NCBI RefSeq assembly: GCF_000407485.1
Contig: NZ_ASWD01000003.1
Coordinates: forward strand, 868,001 to 932,000
DNA length: 64,000 nucleotides
Reading direction: 5' to 3'
DNA from: Enterococcus pallens ATCC BAA-351
GTDB taxonomy: Bacteria; Bacillota; Bacilli; Lactobacillales; Enterococcaceae
Part shown: positions 48,014 to 56,366 of the stretch, one piece after another
How the letters are laid out: the number at the start of each line of letters is the position of its first letter
Numbering within the stretch: the first letter of the stretch is position 1
Notes under the pieces: model-generated
What the model was told of the DNA's origin: nothing
What the model saw: only the letters and a program-made list of their open reading frames with translations
The model's database searches: none
Program-made: the position numbers and the translations under genes

Positions 48014-50353
48014 CTACTTTCTTCCACCTTTTTTCTTCTTAGCTACGGATTTGTAAAAAGGCTTTTTCCCTTTTGTTTTTTTCTTATTCTTACGCGGTTG
48101 TTTATTTTCTTTGTTGTTCTTATTATAAGACGGCTTTCCCTTGCGCTCACGACGCCGATTACGTGTTGGTGCTTCCAATGCTGGAATTTCTTCAGCCTCA
48201 AGAAGTTCAAAGTCAATCTCCCGTGTCTCTGGTTCCGCCTTCGTTACTTTAATCTTTACCTTCTGACCAATTTTAAAGGTTTGGCGCGTACGTTCTCCAA
48301 CCAAGGCTAATTGATTTTCAATAAAATGGAAATAGTCTTGCTTCAATTCATTTAAATGAATTAAGCCTTCTACTGTGTTTGGCAACTCAACAAAAATTCC
48401 AAATTTAGTAATGGAACTGATAATGCCGTCAAATTCTTCTCCCACCTTATCAGCCATATATTCTGCTTTTTTCAAGCTATCTACTTCGCGCTCTGCATCA
48501 ACCGCCCGTCGCTCCATATCTGAGCTATGTTTAGCAATCTCTGGCAAGACTTCCGCCCATTTTCCCTGAACCTTTTCACTCTGGCTTTCTTCGTAGGTAC
48601 GGATCAAACGATGAACAATTAAATCAGGATAACGGCGAATTGGAGAGGTAAAGTGCGTGTAGTACTCCGCAGCCAGTCCATAATGCCCATAATTGTCTTC
48701 AGAGTAACGAGCCTGCTGCATACTTCTTAAAAGCATTGTGTTAATTACTGCTGATTCTGGTTTTTCCTCTACATCGGAAATTACTTGTTGTAAATCTTTT
48801 GGTGTAATACTTTCCTTGGTACCTTTAACTAAGATTCCTAATGCAGCAGCAAAGTCAAAGAATCGCTGCATTTTTTCTTCCTTTGGCTGTTCGTGAATCC
48901 GATAAATAAAAGGCAGCTTCAATTGATTATAATGTTCCGCTATAGTTTCATTAGCTGCTAACATAAAAGATTCAATCAGCCGTTCACCCACACCACGGGA
49001 ACGCAACTCGATTGCCAAAGGTGTGCCGTTTTCACTCACTAAGATTTTAGCTTCGCGGTCTTCAAAATTGATCGCTCCACGATTAATACGCCGACTTTCT
49101 AAAATTTCATGTAATTCTTTCATTAAAGTAAACATTGGAACCAGAGATTCATAACGTTTGATTAGTTCGGCATCAGTCTCTTCCAAAATACCGTTTACAG
49201 CAGAGTAAGTCATTCTTTCCACTGTTTGAATCACACTTGGAAAAATCTCGTGGGAAACAATCGTACCATTCGTATCAATTTCCATCTCACAACTCATCGC
49301 TAATCGAGGTACTTGTGGATTCAATGAACAAATACCATTAGACAAACGCTGCGGAATCATTGGAATCACTCGATCTGTTAAATAGACACTCGTTCCACGT
49401 TCAAAAGCTTCTCGGTCTAATTGACTGCCTTCTGTTACATAATACGAAACATCGGCAATATGGACACCTAAAAAGTAATTCCCGTTTGATAGTTTACGAA
49501 CCGTCACCGCGTCATCCAAATCTTTAGCATCAGCGCCATCAATAGTGACGATCATTTGGTCTCTCAAATCACGACGGCCGATAAGATCTTTTTCGGAAAT
49601 TTGATCAGGCACTTGATCAGCTTCTTCCAAAACCTCATCTGGAAAGCTAGTAGGAATCCCTTGAGCAACTACTACTGATAAAATATCCATTCCCGGATCA
49701 TTTTTATGACCGACGACTTTTTTTACTAATCCTTCTAAGCTTGAGGCATAACCTTTTTCAGGATAATGAGTTACTTCTACAACTACGATACTTCCGTCCA
49801 CGGGCTGAATCCCTTCAGCTGCTACAAATACTTTGAATGGTGCATTTTTCTTGTCTTTAGGCGTGACCACACCATATAAATCGGTCTCATCGATTTCAGT
49901 AGGCGTATAGGCAGTGAACTCTCCCACTACTTGATGAATAGCCCGTTCTTTAATTGATACAACTCGCCCCTCAGCACCTCGATCACCAAATGGGTCGGCA
50001 TTCTTTACGATATCAATCATGACTCTATCGCCATTCATCGCATAATTAGTTGCATCACTGGAAATATAGATATCCGGCTCTTCCGGATCAACCGTTACAA
50101 AACCGAAGCCTCGTTCATTCATACGAAACGTACCTTCAACCATTACTGGTGCAAAGGGCAGCTTGATCTTTCCTTTATTGCTAAATTCGACACTTTGTTC
50201 TCGTTCCATTTGTGCAATTGTTTGAACAAGTAATTTATAGTCAGTACTTTTCTGCATCCCCAAGTGCTGAGCCAGTTCTTCCATCGAGAAGCTCTTTTTC
50301 TTGGCCTCCTGCAAAAAGCTCAGAATTTCTTCCTTAATTGTTTTTCTTGTCAT
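48014..50353 (-). CDS. rnr: Ribonuclease R
   Basis: This 779-residue 3'-5' exoribonuclease degrades structured RNA and works with SmpB/tmRNA on defective messages. It has an N-terminal helix-turn-helix-like region and two cold-shock/OB domains. The RNB catalytic centre is in [16 protein letters not shown], with the aspartate cluster. An S1 domain follows at about 630-710, then a very basic tail ([33 protein letters not shown]). The ATG at 50353 follows GGAGAG and begins right after the esterase stop. Confidence 0.95.
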   Translation of the reverse strand: MTRKTIKEEILSFLQEAKKKSFSMEELAQHLGMQKSTDYKLLVQTIAQMEREQSVEFSNKGKIKLPFAPVMVEGTFRMNERGFGFVTVDPEEPDIYISSDATNYAMNGDRVMIDIVKNADPFGDRGAEGRVVSIKERAIHQVVGEFTAYTPTEIDETDLYGVVTPKDKKNAPFKVFVAAEGIQPVDGSIVVVEVTHYPEKGYASSLEGLVKKVVGHKNDPGMDILSVVVAQGIPTSFPDEVLEEADQVPDQISEKDLIGRRDLRDQMIVTIDGADAKDLDDAVTVRKLSNGNYFLGVHIADVSYYVTEGSQLDREAFERGTSVYLTDRVIPMIPQRLSNGICSLNPQVPRLAMSCEMEIDTNGTIVSHEIFPSVIQTVERMTYSAVNGILEETDAELIKRYESLVPMFTLMKELHEILESRRINRGAINFEDREAKILVSENGTPLAIELRSRGVGERLIESFMLAANETIAEHYNQLKLPFIYRIHEQPKEEKMQRFFDFAAALGILVKGTKESITPKDLQQVISDVEEKPESAVINTMLLRSMQQARYSEDNYGHYGLAAEYYTHFTSPIRRYPDLIVHRLIRTYEESQSEKVQGKWAEVLPEIAKHSSDMERRAVDAEREVDSLKKAEYMADKVGEEFDGIISSITKFGIFVELPNTVEGLIHLNELKQDYFHFIENQLALVGERTRQTFKIGQKVKIKVTKAEPETREIDFELLEAEEIPALEAPTRNRRRERKGKPSYNKNNKENKQPRKNKKKTKGKKPFYKSVAKKKKGGRK

Positions 50354-50354
50354 T

Positions 50355-51104
50355 TCATTCTCTCCAATCAAGACCTGCCAAAAATTCGGCCACGTCTTGC
50401 TCTAATTGTCTTCGTTCAGGACCAACAGTAATTACATGACCACTCTTGGGATACCAGTTCAACTGAAAGCGAGCTTGTTCTAATTCTCGGGCTGTCTTAA
50501 ATACCCCTTCTGGTTCAATCATTTGATCCTTGCCAGCCTGTGCCATGAAAAAAGGCTGCTGAACTTCCGATAGTTTTTGATAGGCTACACTTGCCTGTTG
50601 CTCAATCTTTGCCAGCTGTTCGGTTACTAATGGTTGATACTCTCGCAGTCGTTCATTTATGTCTGTCGTTTTGCTTCCTTCTAATAGTTGCTTAGCATAA
50701 GCCAAGAAGCTTTCTACTACTGTAGTTTTTACCGGTGCAATAGGTGAACAGAAAAAGCCACCGCCGATTACCCCAGCCTGATTTTCAGTCAATAATCGAG
50801 TTGCTAATACACCACCCATTGAAAGACCAAATACGGCAATCTCGTTATATCCTTTACTTTGTAAAAAGGCGATTGCTTCTTTCGTTTCCTGCCACCAAGT
50901 TTCAGGCTTTTGCTGCAAAATATCTATCGGATCCATTGTCCCATGCCCTTTATACATTGGTGCATAAACAGTATAATCTCGCTTTTCTAATGCACGAGCT
51001 AGCATGCGAACATCATTGGGACTTCCAGAATAGGCATGCAACAATAGAACAGCCTTAGCTCCGTGTGGCAAAAAAATAGGTTTTGGCGCTTTTGTTTGGA
51101 TCAT
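50355..51104 (-). CDS. est: Carboxylesterase, alpha/beta hydrolase
   Basis: This 249-residue serine hydrolase has the oxyanion region AVLLLHAYSGSPND, the nucleophile elbow GLSMGG (serine around residue 98) and a late histidine in KSGHVI. It matches the Est30-type carboxylesterases that commonly precede rnr in Firmicutes. The natural substrate is unknown. GAGGAG is nine bases before the chosen ATG. It is first in the est-rnr-smpB unit. Confidence 0.9.
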   Translation of the reverse strand: MIQTKAPKPIFLPHGAKAVLLLHAYSGSPNDVRMLARALEKRDYTVYAPMYKGHGTMDPIDILQQKPETWWQETKEAIAFLQSKGYNEIAVFGLSMGGVLATRLLTENQAGVIGGGFFCSPIAPVKTTVVESFLAYAKQLLEGSKTTDINERLREYQPLVTEQLAKIEQQASVAYQKLSEVQQPFFMAQAGKDQMIEPEGVFKTARELEQARFQLNWYPKSGHVITVGPERRQLEQDVAEFLAGLDWRE

Positions 51105-51221
51105 AACCCTCAACTCCTCGATTCATTCTAGCACACCTTTGATGATACTTTATTTTTTCGATTCAGTGAATAAAAACGCTGGAATCCCGAAAAATTTCTC
51201 ACTTTATTAAGCGCTTAATTG

Positions 51222-51251
51222 TTGTAAGTCCGAATAATTTTTTCGTATAAT
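51222..51251 (+). promoter_or_regulatory. Promoter of the lipoprotein gene
   Basis: TTGTAA (51222-51227), 18 bases, perfect TATAAT (51246-51251), 35 bases upstream of the ATG. Confidence 0.7.
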
Positions 51252-51286
51252 TGGTTAATCGAAAAAGAGATTCGGAGGATTCTAGC

Positions 51287-51712
51287 ATGAAACGCCTTGT
51301 TCTTATGCTTGCTTTACTTTTATTTACGGCTTGCAGCAATCAACCAGAACCTGAACACTCCCAGACGACTGAGCAAATAACAACGAAAGGAGAAGCTACA
51401 ATGACAACTATTTTCACTGGTAAAGTTACCTCTTCCTATACGGCAGAGTCTGATCCTTCCGTTTTAAGTATTGTTTTGCATTCAGTAGAAGCACTTAATG
51501 ATCCAGAGGACATTGTTTCCGTCTTTAAAAATGACGGTGTAATCGTTCATGTACCTATCGATACTTTAGAAGGGCTGTCCCCAGAACAATTATCAGAAGG
51601 AAGCATTGTGCAATGTACACTCAAAAAAGTTCCTGTCATGACCATGTCAATCCCTCCTCAACTGCCGGGAAATTCCATTGAAAATATTGAATTGATTTCT
51701 CCGGGTGAATAA
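51287..51712 (+). CDS. Small putative lipoprotein of unknown function
   Basis: This 141-residue protein has a lipoprotein signal, MKRLVLMLALLLFTAC, with the cysteine at residue 16. A low-complexity linker rich in Gln, Glu and Thr follows, then a compact domain of predicted beta strands (FTGKVTSSYTAESDPSVLSIVLHS...). The domain resembles OB-like or DUF3221-type lipoprotein folds, but I do not recognise a family. GGAGGA precedes the ATG; the frame extends 36 bases upstream without a ribosome site. It is a single gene with its own promoter, convergent with secG. Confidence 0.8.
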   Translation: MKRLVLMLALLLFTACSNQPEPEHSQTTEQITTKGEATMTTIFTGKVTSSYTAESDPSVLSIVLHSVEALNDPEDIVSVFKNDGVIVHVPIDTLEGLSPEQLSEGSIVQCTLKKVPVMTMSIPPQLPGNSIENIELISPGE

Positions 51713-51733
51713 CTACTCGGTCCAACTAAATAA

Positions 51734-51760
51734 AAAAACCTCTCCTATGTGAGAGGTTTT
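51734..51760. terminator. Bidirectional terminator between the lipoprotein gene and secG
   Basis: Stem AAAACCTCTC / GAGAGGTTTT with a 6-base loop and A/T runs on both sides. Confidence 0.9.
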
Positions 51761-51763
51761 TCC

Positions 51764-52000
51764 TTATTTGCTTGATAAATACATCAAAACGAATAAAAGT
51801 ATCATCCAAACTGCACCTAAAATGGCTGTCGATCGTTGCATTACTGCTTCGAAACCACGTGCTTTTTGTTTACCGAATAATTGATCGGCTCCTCCAGTGA
51901 ATGCACTTGCTGCACTATTTTGTTTACTTGGCTGCATCATAATCGTAATGATGATAATGACAGATAATACCAAAATCACACCTAAAATAATATTGTACAA
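51764..52000 (-). CDS. secG: Preprotein translocase subunit SecG
   Basis: This 78-residue protein has two membrane helices (about 3-21 and 53-75) around the conserved SAASAFTGGADQLFGKQKARGFE loop. It is the accessory subunit of SecYEG. GGAGGAG precedes the ATG. In many Firmicutes secG precedes est-rnr-smpB; here a lipoprotein gene on the other strand lies between them. Confidence 0.94.
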   Translation of the reverse strand: MYNIILGVILVLSVIIIITIMMQPSKQNSAASAFTGGADQLFGKQKARGFEAVMQRSTAILGAVWMILLFVLMYLSSK

Positions 52001-52028
52001 AAAAAGCTCCTCCTTTATCCCAAACTAT

Positions 52029-52056
52029 CTCAGAATTACTTTAGCACAATTCTGAG
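52029..52056. repeat. Inverted repeat upstream of secG
   Basis: Perfect CTCAGAATT-N10-AATTCTGAG, 29 bases upstream of the secG start. It could be an operator or a transcript hairpin. No T run follows it on either strand. Confidence 0.55.
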
Positions 52057-52084
52057 CGTTTGACTAGGGGGAGCCGCTTTTTGT

Positions 52085-52360
52085 TTATTTTCTTAGTACA
52101 TCACTGTACTCACTTTTTAGTTCAAATTCACGCTTAGCAAATGGACACAGTGGAATAATTTCTTTGTGATCGCGACGGGCAATTTCAACACCCTCACGTA
52201 CTAAACCTTCTGCCAGTTTTTGACCACGATAGGCTGGATCTACAAATGTATGGTCAATAATCATGATTTCTTCTCCTGCATCAGACCAAGTCATTTCTCC
52301 TGCTTCTTGACCTTCATCATTTAATAGCACTAAGCGATTTTTCTCTTCTTTCATTTCCAT
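52085..52360 (-). CDS. GNAT-like N-acetyltransferase (YjdJ family)
   Basis: This 91-residue mini-GNAT has EIMIIDHTFVDPAYRGQKLAEGLV, holding the acetyl-CoA pyrophosphate loop (RGQKLA), and a C-terminal IIPLCPFAKREFELKSEYSDVL. This is the YjdJ-type pattern, in which the cysteine of PLCPF is conserved. The ATG follows AAAGGAAG at good distance. It starts 2 bases after the ferredoxin-like gene, and this pair (YjdI/YjdJ in E. coli) recurs widely. The acetyl acceptor is unknown. Confidence 0.88.
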   Translation of the reverse strand: MEMKEEKNRLVLLNDEGQEAGEMTWSDAGEEIMIIDHTFVDPAYRGQKLAEGLVREGVEIARRDHKEIIPLCPFAKREFELKSEYSDVLRK

Positions 52361-52362
52361 GT

Positions 52363-52632
52363 TTAATCTTCCTTTCGAATAAACTTTAATGCACCACTTG
52401 GACACGTGTCTACCACGTAGGCAGCATTTTCTGCACTCCCGTTGTCTGGAATAATCCACGGGCGACGCCCAACCTCAAATATATCCGGATTGCCTCGAAC
52501 ACAGTTGCCAATATGTGCGCAAATATCTTTATTATAGTAAATGTCTATCCCTTCACCGCGGTATCTTTTATAGCCTTTAGCCTCCAGCATTTCTGCTGTA
52601 ACAGCTTCACCGTTAATTTGATTGCCCTTCAT
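52363..52632 (-). CDS. Divergent 4Fe-4S mono-cluster domain protein (YjdI-like)
   Basis: This 89-residue protein has a YjdI-type N-terminal region (KGYKRYRGEGIDIYYNKDICAHIGNCVRGNPDIFEVG). A late VDTCPSGALKFIR supplies the remaining cysteine, the Fer4_19 pattern with Cys in CAHIGNC and CPSGAL. It probably binds a single Fe-S cluster and may donate electrons or sense redox. GGGGAG precedes the ATG. It is first in a two-gene operon with the mini-GNAT, under its own extended -10. Confidence 0.87.
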   Translation of the reverse strand: MKGNQINGEAVTAEMLEAKGYKRYRGEGIDIYYNKDICAHIGNCVRGNPDIFEVGRRPWIIPDNGSAENAAYVVDTCPSGALKFIRKED

Positions 52633-52655
52633 AGTCAGCACTCCCCTTTTTTTAG

Positions 52656-52664
52656 ATTATAGCA
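52656..52664 (-). promoter_or_regulatory. Extended -10 promoter of the YjdI/YjdJ-like pair
   Basis: Minus strand TGCTATAAT, 24 bases upstream of the ATG. The -35 is poor. Confidence 0.55.
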
Positions 52665-52696
52665 ATTATTTTAAAAAAGATACATCAAAGTGTCTG

Positions 52697-53026
52697 TCAG
52701 GTCATAATCTCCATCAAGGCGGTCATCACTTGGTAGGCTTTGGACTGTTCTTCAAACAAGAGTTTGAAAGTATGTCCACCAATAGTCTCGATGACCAGTT
52801 GAAAGTTGCCTGCACAGGAATAGACACTGCAAGGCTTCAACAGACTGGTTGGGTAATAGCGAAAAGGTTTTTTAGCAGTATTTTCTAGTACATACATGCC
52901 TTTCTGATGGAAAACTAAAAAGCGTTGTTGATCATCAGGATAGATTAATAGTTCCTGCAGGTCTTCTTCTGAAAAGATCTTTTGCAGTTCCGTATACAAT
53001 TGGAGAAATCCATCCTCATTCATCAT
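52697..53026 (-). CDS. Hypothetical protein, 109 residues
   Basis: This soluble protein has no signal peptide, with helical ends (FLQLYTELQKIFSEEDLQELL and EEQSKAYQVMTALMEIM). A central beta-rich part (FLVFHQKGMYVLENTAKKPFRYYP ... FQLVIETIGGHTFKLLFEE) is reminiscent of a small PH-like or IMS-type fold. I do not recognise a family. The ATG overlaps the stop of the gamma carbonic anhydrase gene (ATGA), so the two are coupled, which supports it as a real gene. Confidence 0.75.
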   Translation of the reverse strand: MMNEDGFLQLYTELQKIFSEEDLQELLIYPDDQQRFLVFHQKGMYVLENTAKKPFRYYPTSLLKPCSVYSCAGNFQLVIETIGGHTFKLLFEEQSKAYQVMTALMEIMT

Positions 53027-53517
53027 TTTTCACCTGTATAAGAAGAGAATTGGTCTACTGAATAAGCGGCACCCTGTTCCTGATAGTGTAAAGCATTTTG
53101 ACGATTCTTCTCAATTTCTTTTGACGTTAGCTGACGAATCACTCGCGCAGGTGATCCAAAGGCCAACGAATTAGGAGGTATCACTGTATGCTCAGTAACT
53201 AATGACCCGGCCCCAATCAGACTGTTCTCACCAATTTCAGCATAATTTAAGACAGTGCTGCCCATGCCGATTAATGCACCAGAATGAATAGTACACCCAT
53301 GAATGATGCACGAATGGCCTACTGTTACGTAATCTTCAATTGAGACTGGTGCATCGTGATCCACATGGATGACTGTACCATCTTGAATATTAGTCACCTC
53401 ACCAATTTTAATTGAATTACTATCTCCTCTAATGACCGATTGAAACCAAACTGTTGAACCTTCACCAATCGTTACATCTCCATAAATGTCAGCACTGTTT
53501 GCGATAAATTGTGGCAT
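53023..53517 (-). CDS. Gamma carbonic anhydrase family protein (left-handed beta-helix)
   Basis: This 164-residue hexapeptide-repeat protein (FIANSADIYGDVTIGEGSTVWFQSVIRGDSN...) belongs to the YrdA/PaaY gamma carbonic anhydrase group. The zinc histidines are suggested by VIHVDHDAP, VGHSCIIHGCTIHSG. Hydratase activity is not certain, since many relatives are inactive without specific loops. It lies between an FAH-family gene and a small hypothetical gene and is coupled to the latter. Confidence 0.9.
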   Translation of the reverse strand: MPQFIANSADIYGDVTIGEGSTVWFQSVIRGDSNSIKIGEVTNIQDGTVIHVDHDAPVSIEDYVTVGHSCIIHGCTIHSGALIGMGSTVLNYAEIGENSLIGAGSLVTEHTVIPPNSLAFGSPARVIRQLTSKEIEKNRQNALHYQEQGAAYSVDQFSSYTGEK

Positions 53518-53534
53518 TTTCCTCTACCTCTTTC

Positions 53535-54407
53535 TCATACAATTGTATTTCTCAACTGTCCAATACCTTCAATTTCACAAATTATCTCGTCACCAGCATT
53601 TAAAAACTTAGGTGGATTGAAGCCCATTCCTACTCCAGCTGGCGTACCGGTCAATAGAATGTCTCCAGCTTCCAATGTCATGCCTTGAGACAGTTCGCTA
53701 ATCATATAAGGTAAGTCGAAAATTAAATCAGCTGTATTGCTATCTTGACGCAATTCCCCATTAACATAAGTTTTAAGGTTCAGATGAGGCGGCTCATTGA
53801 CTTCATCTCTCGTGACAATCCAAGGTCCTAGTGCAGCAAAATCATCCAGTCCTTTACCGAACATATACTGCCCATAAGCTTTTTGGATATCTCGAGCTGA
53901 AACATCATTACCGACAGTATATCCAAAAATAGCATCGAATACTTCTTCTGGAGCCAGCTTAGAGCAAGTTTTTCCTATAATAACCGCCAATTCTACCTCA
54001 TAATCTAACTTTTCTGTAATATCTGAATGAGCATCGATTGTCCCATTAGGACCAACCGTTCGGTTTACTCGTTTTGAAAAGTAAACTGGATGCTCTGGCT
54101 TTTGATAGTCTCTTCCTGCAAATTTAGCAGACTCTAAGGCGTGCAGTCGATAATTCAAACCAACGCAAAGCATATCATGCTTTGGTTGTGGAATTGGGGC
54201 AAGTAATTCTACCTGTTCTAAGGGAATTGGGGTCAATTGTTCGATTTTTTCAGCAATTTCTTTTTTTAACTCAGGATACTTTTCAATTAATTCTTCCATT
54301 TTTTCAATGGTAGGATCTAATTCTTTTAGGGCATAAACAGATTGGTTGTTTTGGGAAATTATACCAACCTGTTCTACTCCCTGTTGGCGAAACGTACAAA
54401 ATTTCAT
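53535..54407 (-). CDS. Fumarylacetoacetate hydrolase family protein
   Basis: This 290-residue protein is a putative acylpyruvate hydrolase or oxaloacetate decarboxylase-type enzyme. The C-terminal FAH domain has the metal-binding EVELAVIIG and FGYTVGNDVSARD and the late ILTGTPAGVG motif. A short N-terminal extension (about residues 1-75) precedes it. GGAG precedes the ATG. It heads an operon with the gamma carbonic anhydrase. Linking a CO2-handling fold with a possible oxaloacetate decarboxylase is an inference from gene order. Confidence 0.9.
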   Translation of the reverse strand: MKFCTFRQQGVEQVGIISQNNQSVYALKELDPTIEKMEELIEKYPELKKEIAEKIEQLTPIPLEQVELLAPIPQPKHDMLCVGLNYRLHALESAKFAGRDYQKPEHPVYFSKRVNRTVGPNGTIDAHSDITEKLDYEVELAVIIGKTCSKLAPEEVFDAIFGYTVGNDVSARDIQKAYGQYMFGKGLDDFAALGPWIVTRDEVNEPPHLNLKTYVNGELRQDSNTADLIFDLPYMISELSQGMTLEAGDILLTGTPAGVGMGFNPPKFLNAGDEIICEIEGIGQLRNTIV

Positions 54408-54439
54408 AGTCGATCTCCTATTCTTCTTAAATTAATTTT

Positions 54440-54468
54440 AGTGTATTCGCTTACGGAATACCTGTCAA
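54440..54468 (-). promoter_or_regulatory. FAH operon promoter with palindromic spacer
   Basis: Minus strand perfect TTGACA (54463-54468), 17 bases, TACACT (54440-54445). The inverted repeat GTATTC-N7-GAATAC (54443-54461) fills the spacer and enters the -10. Confidence 0.7.
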
Positions 54469-54560
54469 TTGCTCTTCTTTTAAGATAAACATAAAAGAGC
54501 CAAAGTTCAAACGTTTTTTTAAGCTTGAATCATGCCGGATTTCATTCACAAGTAAAGTAA

Positions 54561-54598
54561 AAAACGGCTTGAAATGTCTATAGACATTTCAAGCCGCT
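54561..54598 (-). terminator. Terminator of the ABC exporter operon
   Basis: A 32-base perfect palindrome (arm CGGCTTGAAATGTCTA) followed by TTTTTTAC on the minus strand, 10 bases after the stop. Confidence 0.92.
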
Positions 54599-54605
54599 TA
54601 CTTAT

Positions 54606-56366
54606 CTATTCAGCGTCTTCGGCAAATTGACTATTATACAATTGCTCATAAAAACCGCCTTTTTCTAATAAGCTATCATGTGTTCCATGTTCGATAATCG
54701 AGCCATTTTTCATAACTAAAATCAGGTCTGCATCACGAATTGTTGATAAACGGTGAGCGATCACAAAGCTGGTTCTCCCTTGCATCACTCGATCCATAGC
54801 TTTTTGAATCAACCCTTCCAGTCGTGTATCAACTGAACTGGTTGCTTCATCCAGAATCAAAATTTTTGGATCAGAAATAACCGCACGAGCAATTGTTAGT
54901 AATTGCTTCTGCCCTAATGAGACATTGTCCCCTTCAGAATTAATAGTCATTTCATAGCCGCTTGGCATTGTCCGGATGAAATGATCCACATTTGCTGTTT
55001 TGGCTGCATCAACCACTTCATAATCAGTCGCCTCTAAACGTCCAAAGCGGATGTTATCAGCAATCGTGCCTTCATAAAGCCATGCATCCTGCAGCACCAT
55101 GCCAAAAAGCGAACGGACATCTGAACGGTTCATGTCTTGAGTGTTCACTCCATCGATTAAAATTCGGCCGCTGTCGATATCATAAAAACGCATCAATAAA
55201 TTGATTAACGTCGTTTTCCCAGCACCTGTAGGACCAACAATTGCCACAGTTTCTCCGGCTTTGACCTCAAAGCTTAAGTCTTCAATCAAAGGTTTTTTCG
55301 GATCATAGCTGAACTTCACATGATCAAATACAACGTTCCCGTGGACTGGTTCTGGAAGACGTTCATCTACTTTATTTTCTTTTTCTTCTGCTTCATCCAA
55401 AATCTCAAATACTCGTTTTGCTGAAGCCGAAGCACTTTGGATCATTGATGACAACTGAGTAATTTCACCCATTGGTTGGCTGACTTGCCAGATGTATTGA
55501 ATAAAGGCTTGCAGCTGACCTACTAAGATCACGCCGGCGATAACATTCCAGCTACCTAAAACAGCGATAACAATATAAGTTGCATAAGCGGTTAATTGAA
55601 CCAGCGGCTGCATCAAGCTTGAAACAAAAGCTGCACGGAACCCATAACGTCGCAGGGTATGATTGACTTTTTTGAAGCCTTCCAAAGTTTCTTCTTCACG
55701 ACCATACAACTTTAATACACTAAACCCTGTCATATTTTCCTGTACATACCCATTCATATCACCTAAAGCATTTTGCATGGATTGAAAATCCTTTTGAGAT
55801 ATTTGAACAATTTTTCTTGAAATCCACAAGGAAGCAGGAATCATAACCATAGAAATAACTGCCATCATAGGGTTGATATAGAACATCATACTAACAGCAA
55901 AAATGATACCCAACACTGCATTAACCAATTTAATAATTGCTTGCTGCATAGCGTTGCTGACCGCATCTACATCATTTGTAATCCGAGAAAGAATATTTCC
56001 CTGCTGGTTACGGTCAAAATACGAAACCGGCAACCGATTAATTTTCGTTTCAATATCCTCTCGTAAATCACGCATTGCTGATTGGACAACGTTCGCCATT
56101 AACCATCCGCTGCCTAATTGTGCACCACTGTAGATAATCCCCACAATCAAAATTGCAATTAAGCATTTAAAAACATAATCAAAATTAATCGCTTCATTTT
56201 GCTGAATATTACGAGTGATTTCAGTTGTTGGTAACCCTGATAGGTAAGGCATCAAGGTGTTCATGACTAAAGTAACTACTGTTAAGATTAGTGTTGCAAT
56301 AAAGGTTTTTTTGTATGGATTTATATAGTGCATCAAACGTTTTAAGGAAGAGAGGGTCTTTTTCAT
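54606..56366 (-). CDS. Heterodimeric ABC exporter, second subunit (catalytic-type NBD)
   Basis: This 586-residue half-transporter has six membrane helices in the first 310 residues and a nucleotide-binding domain. The motifs are Walker A GPTGAGKTTLINLLMRFYD, Q-loop MVLQDAWLYEGTI, Walker B ILILDEATSSVDTR with the catalytic Glu, and H-loop VIAHRLSTI. The signature is NVSLGQKQLL, degenerate in place of LSGGQ. Its ATG overlaps the partner's stop (ATGA). Paired degenerate/consensus sites are the hallmark of heterodimeric multidrug exporters such as EfrAB/EfrCD and LmrCD; the exact orthologue is not fixed. Confidence 0.92.
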   Translation of the reverse strand: MKKTLSSLKRLMHYINPYKKTFIATLILTVVTLVMNTLMPYLSGLPTTEITRNIQQNEAINFDYVFKCLIAILIVGIIYSGAQLGSGWLMANVVQSAMRDLREDIETKINRLPVSYFDRNQQGNILSRITNDVDAVSNAMQQAIIKLVNAVLGIIFAVSMMFYINPMMAVISMVMIPASLWISRKIVQISQKDFQSMQNALGDMNGYVQENMTGFSVLKLYGREEETLEGFKKVNHTLRRYGFRAAFVSSLMQPLVQLTAYATYIVIAVLGSWNVIAGVILVGQLQAFIQYIWQVSQPMGEITQLSSMIQSASASAKRVFEILDEAEEKENKVDERLPEPVHGNVVFDHVKFSYDPKKPLIEDLSFEVKAGETVAIVGPTGAGKTTLINLLMRFYDIDSGRILIDGVNTQDMNRSDVRSLFGMVLQDAWLYEGTIADNIRFGRLEATDYEVVDAAKTANVDHFIRTMPSGYEMTINSEGDNVSLGQKQLLTIARAVISDPKILILDEATSSVDTRLEGLIQKAMDRVMQGRTSFVIAHRLSTIRDADLILVMKNGSIIEHGTHDSLLEKGGFYEQLYNSQFAEDAE

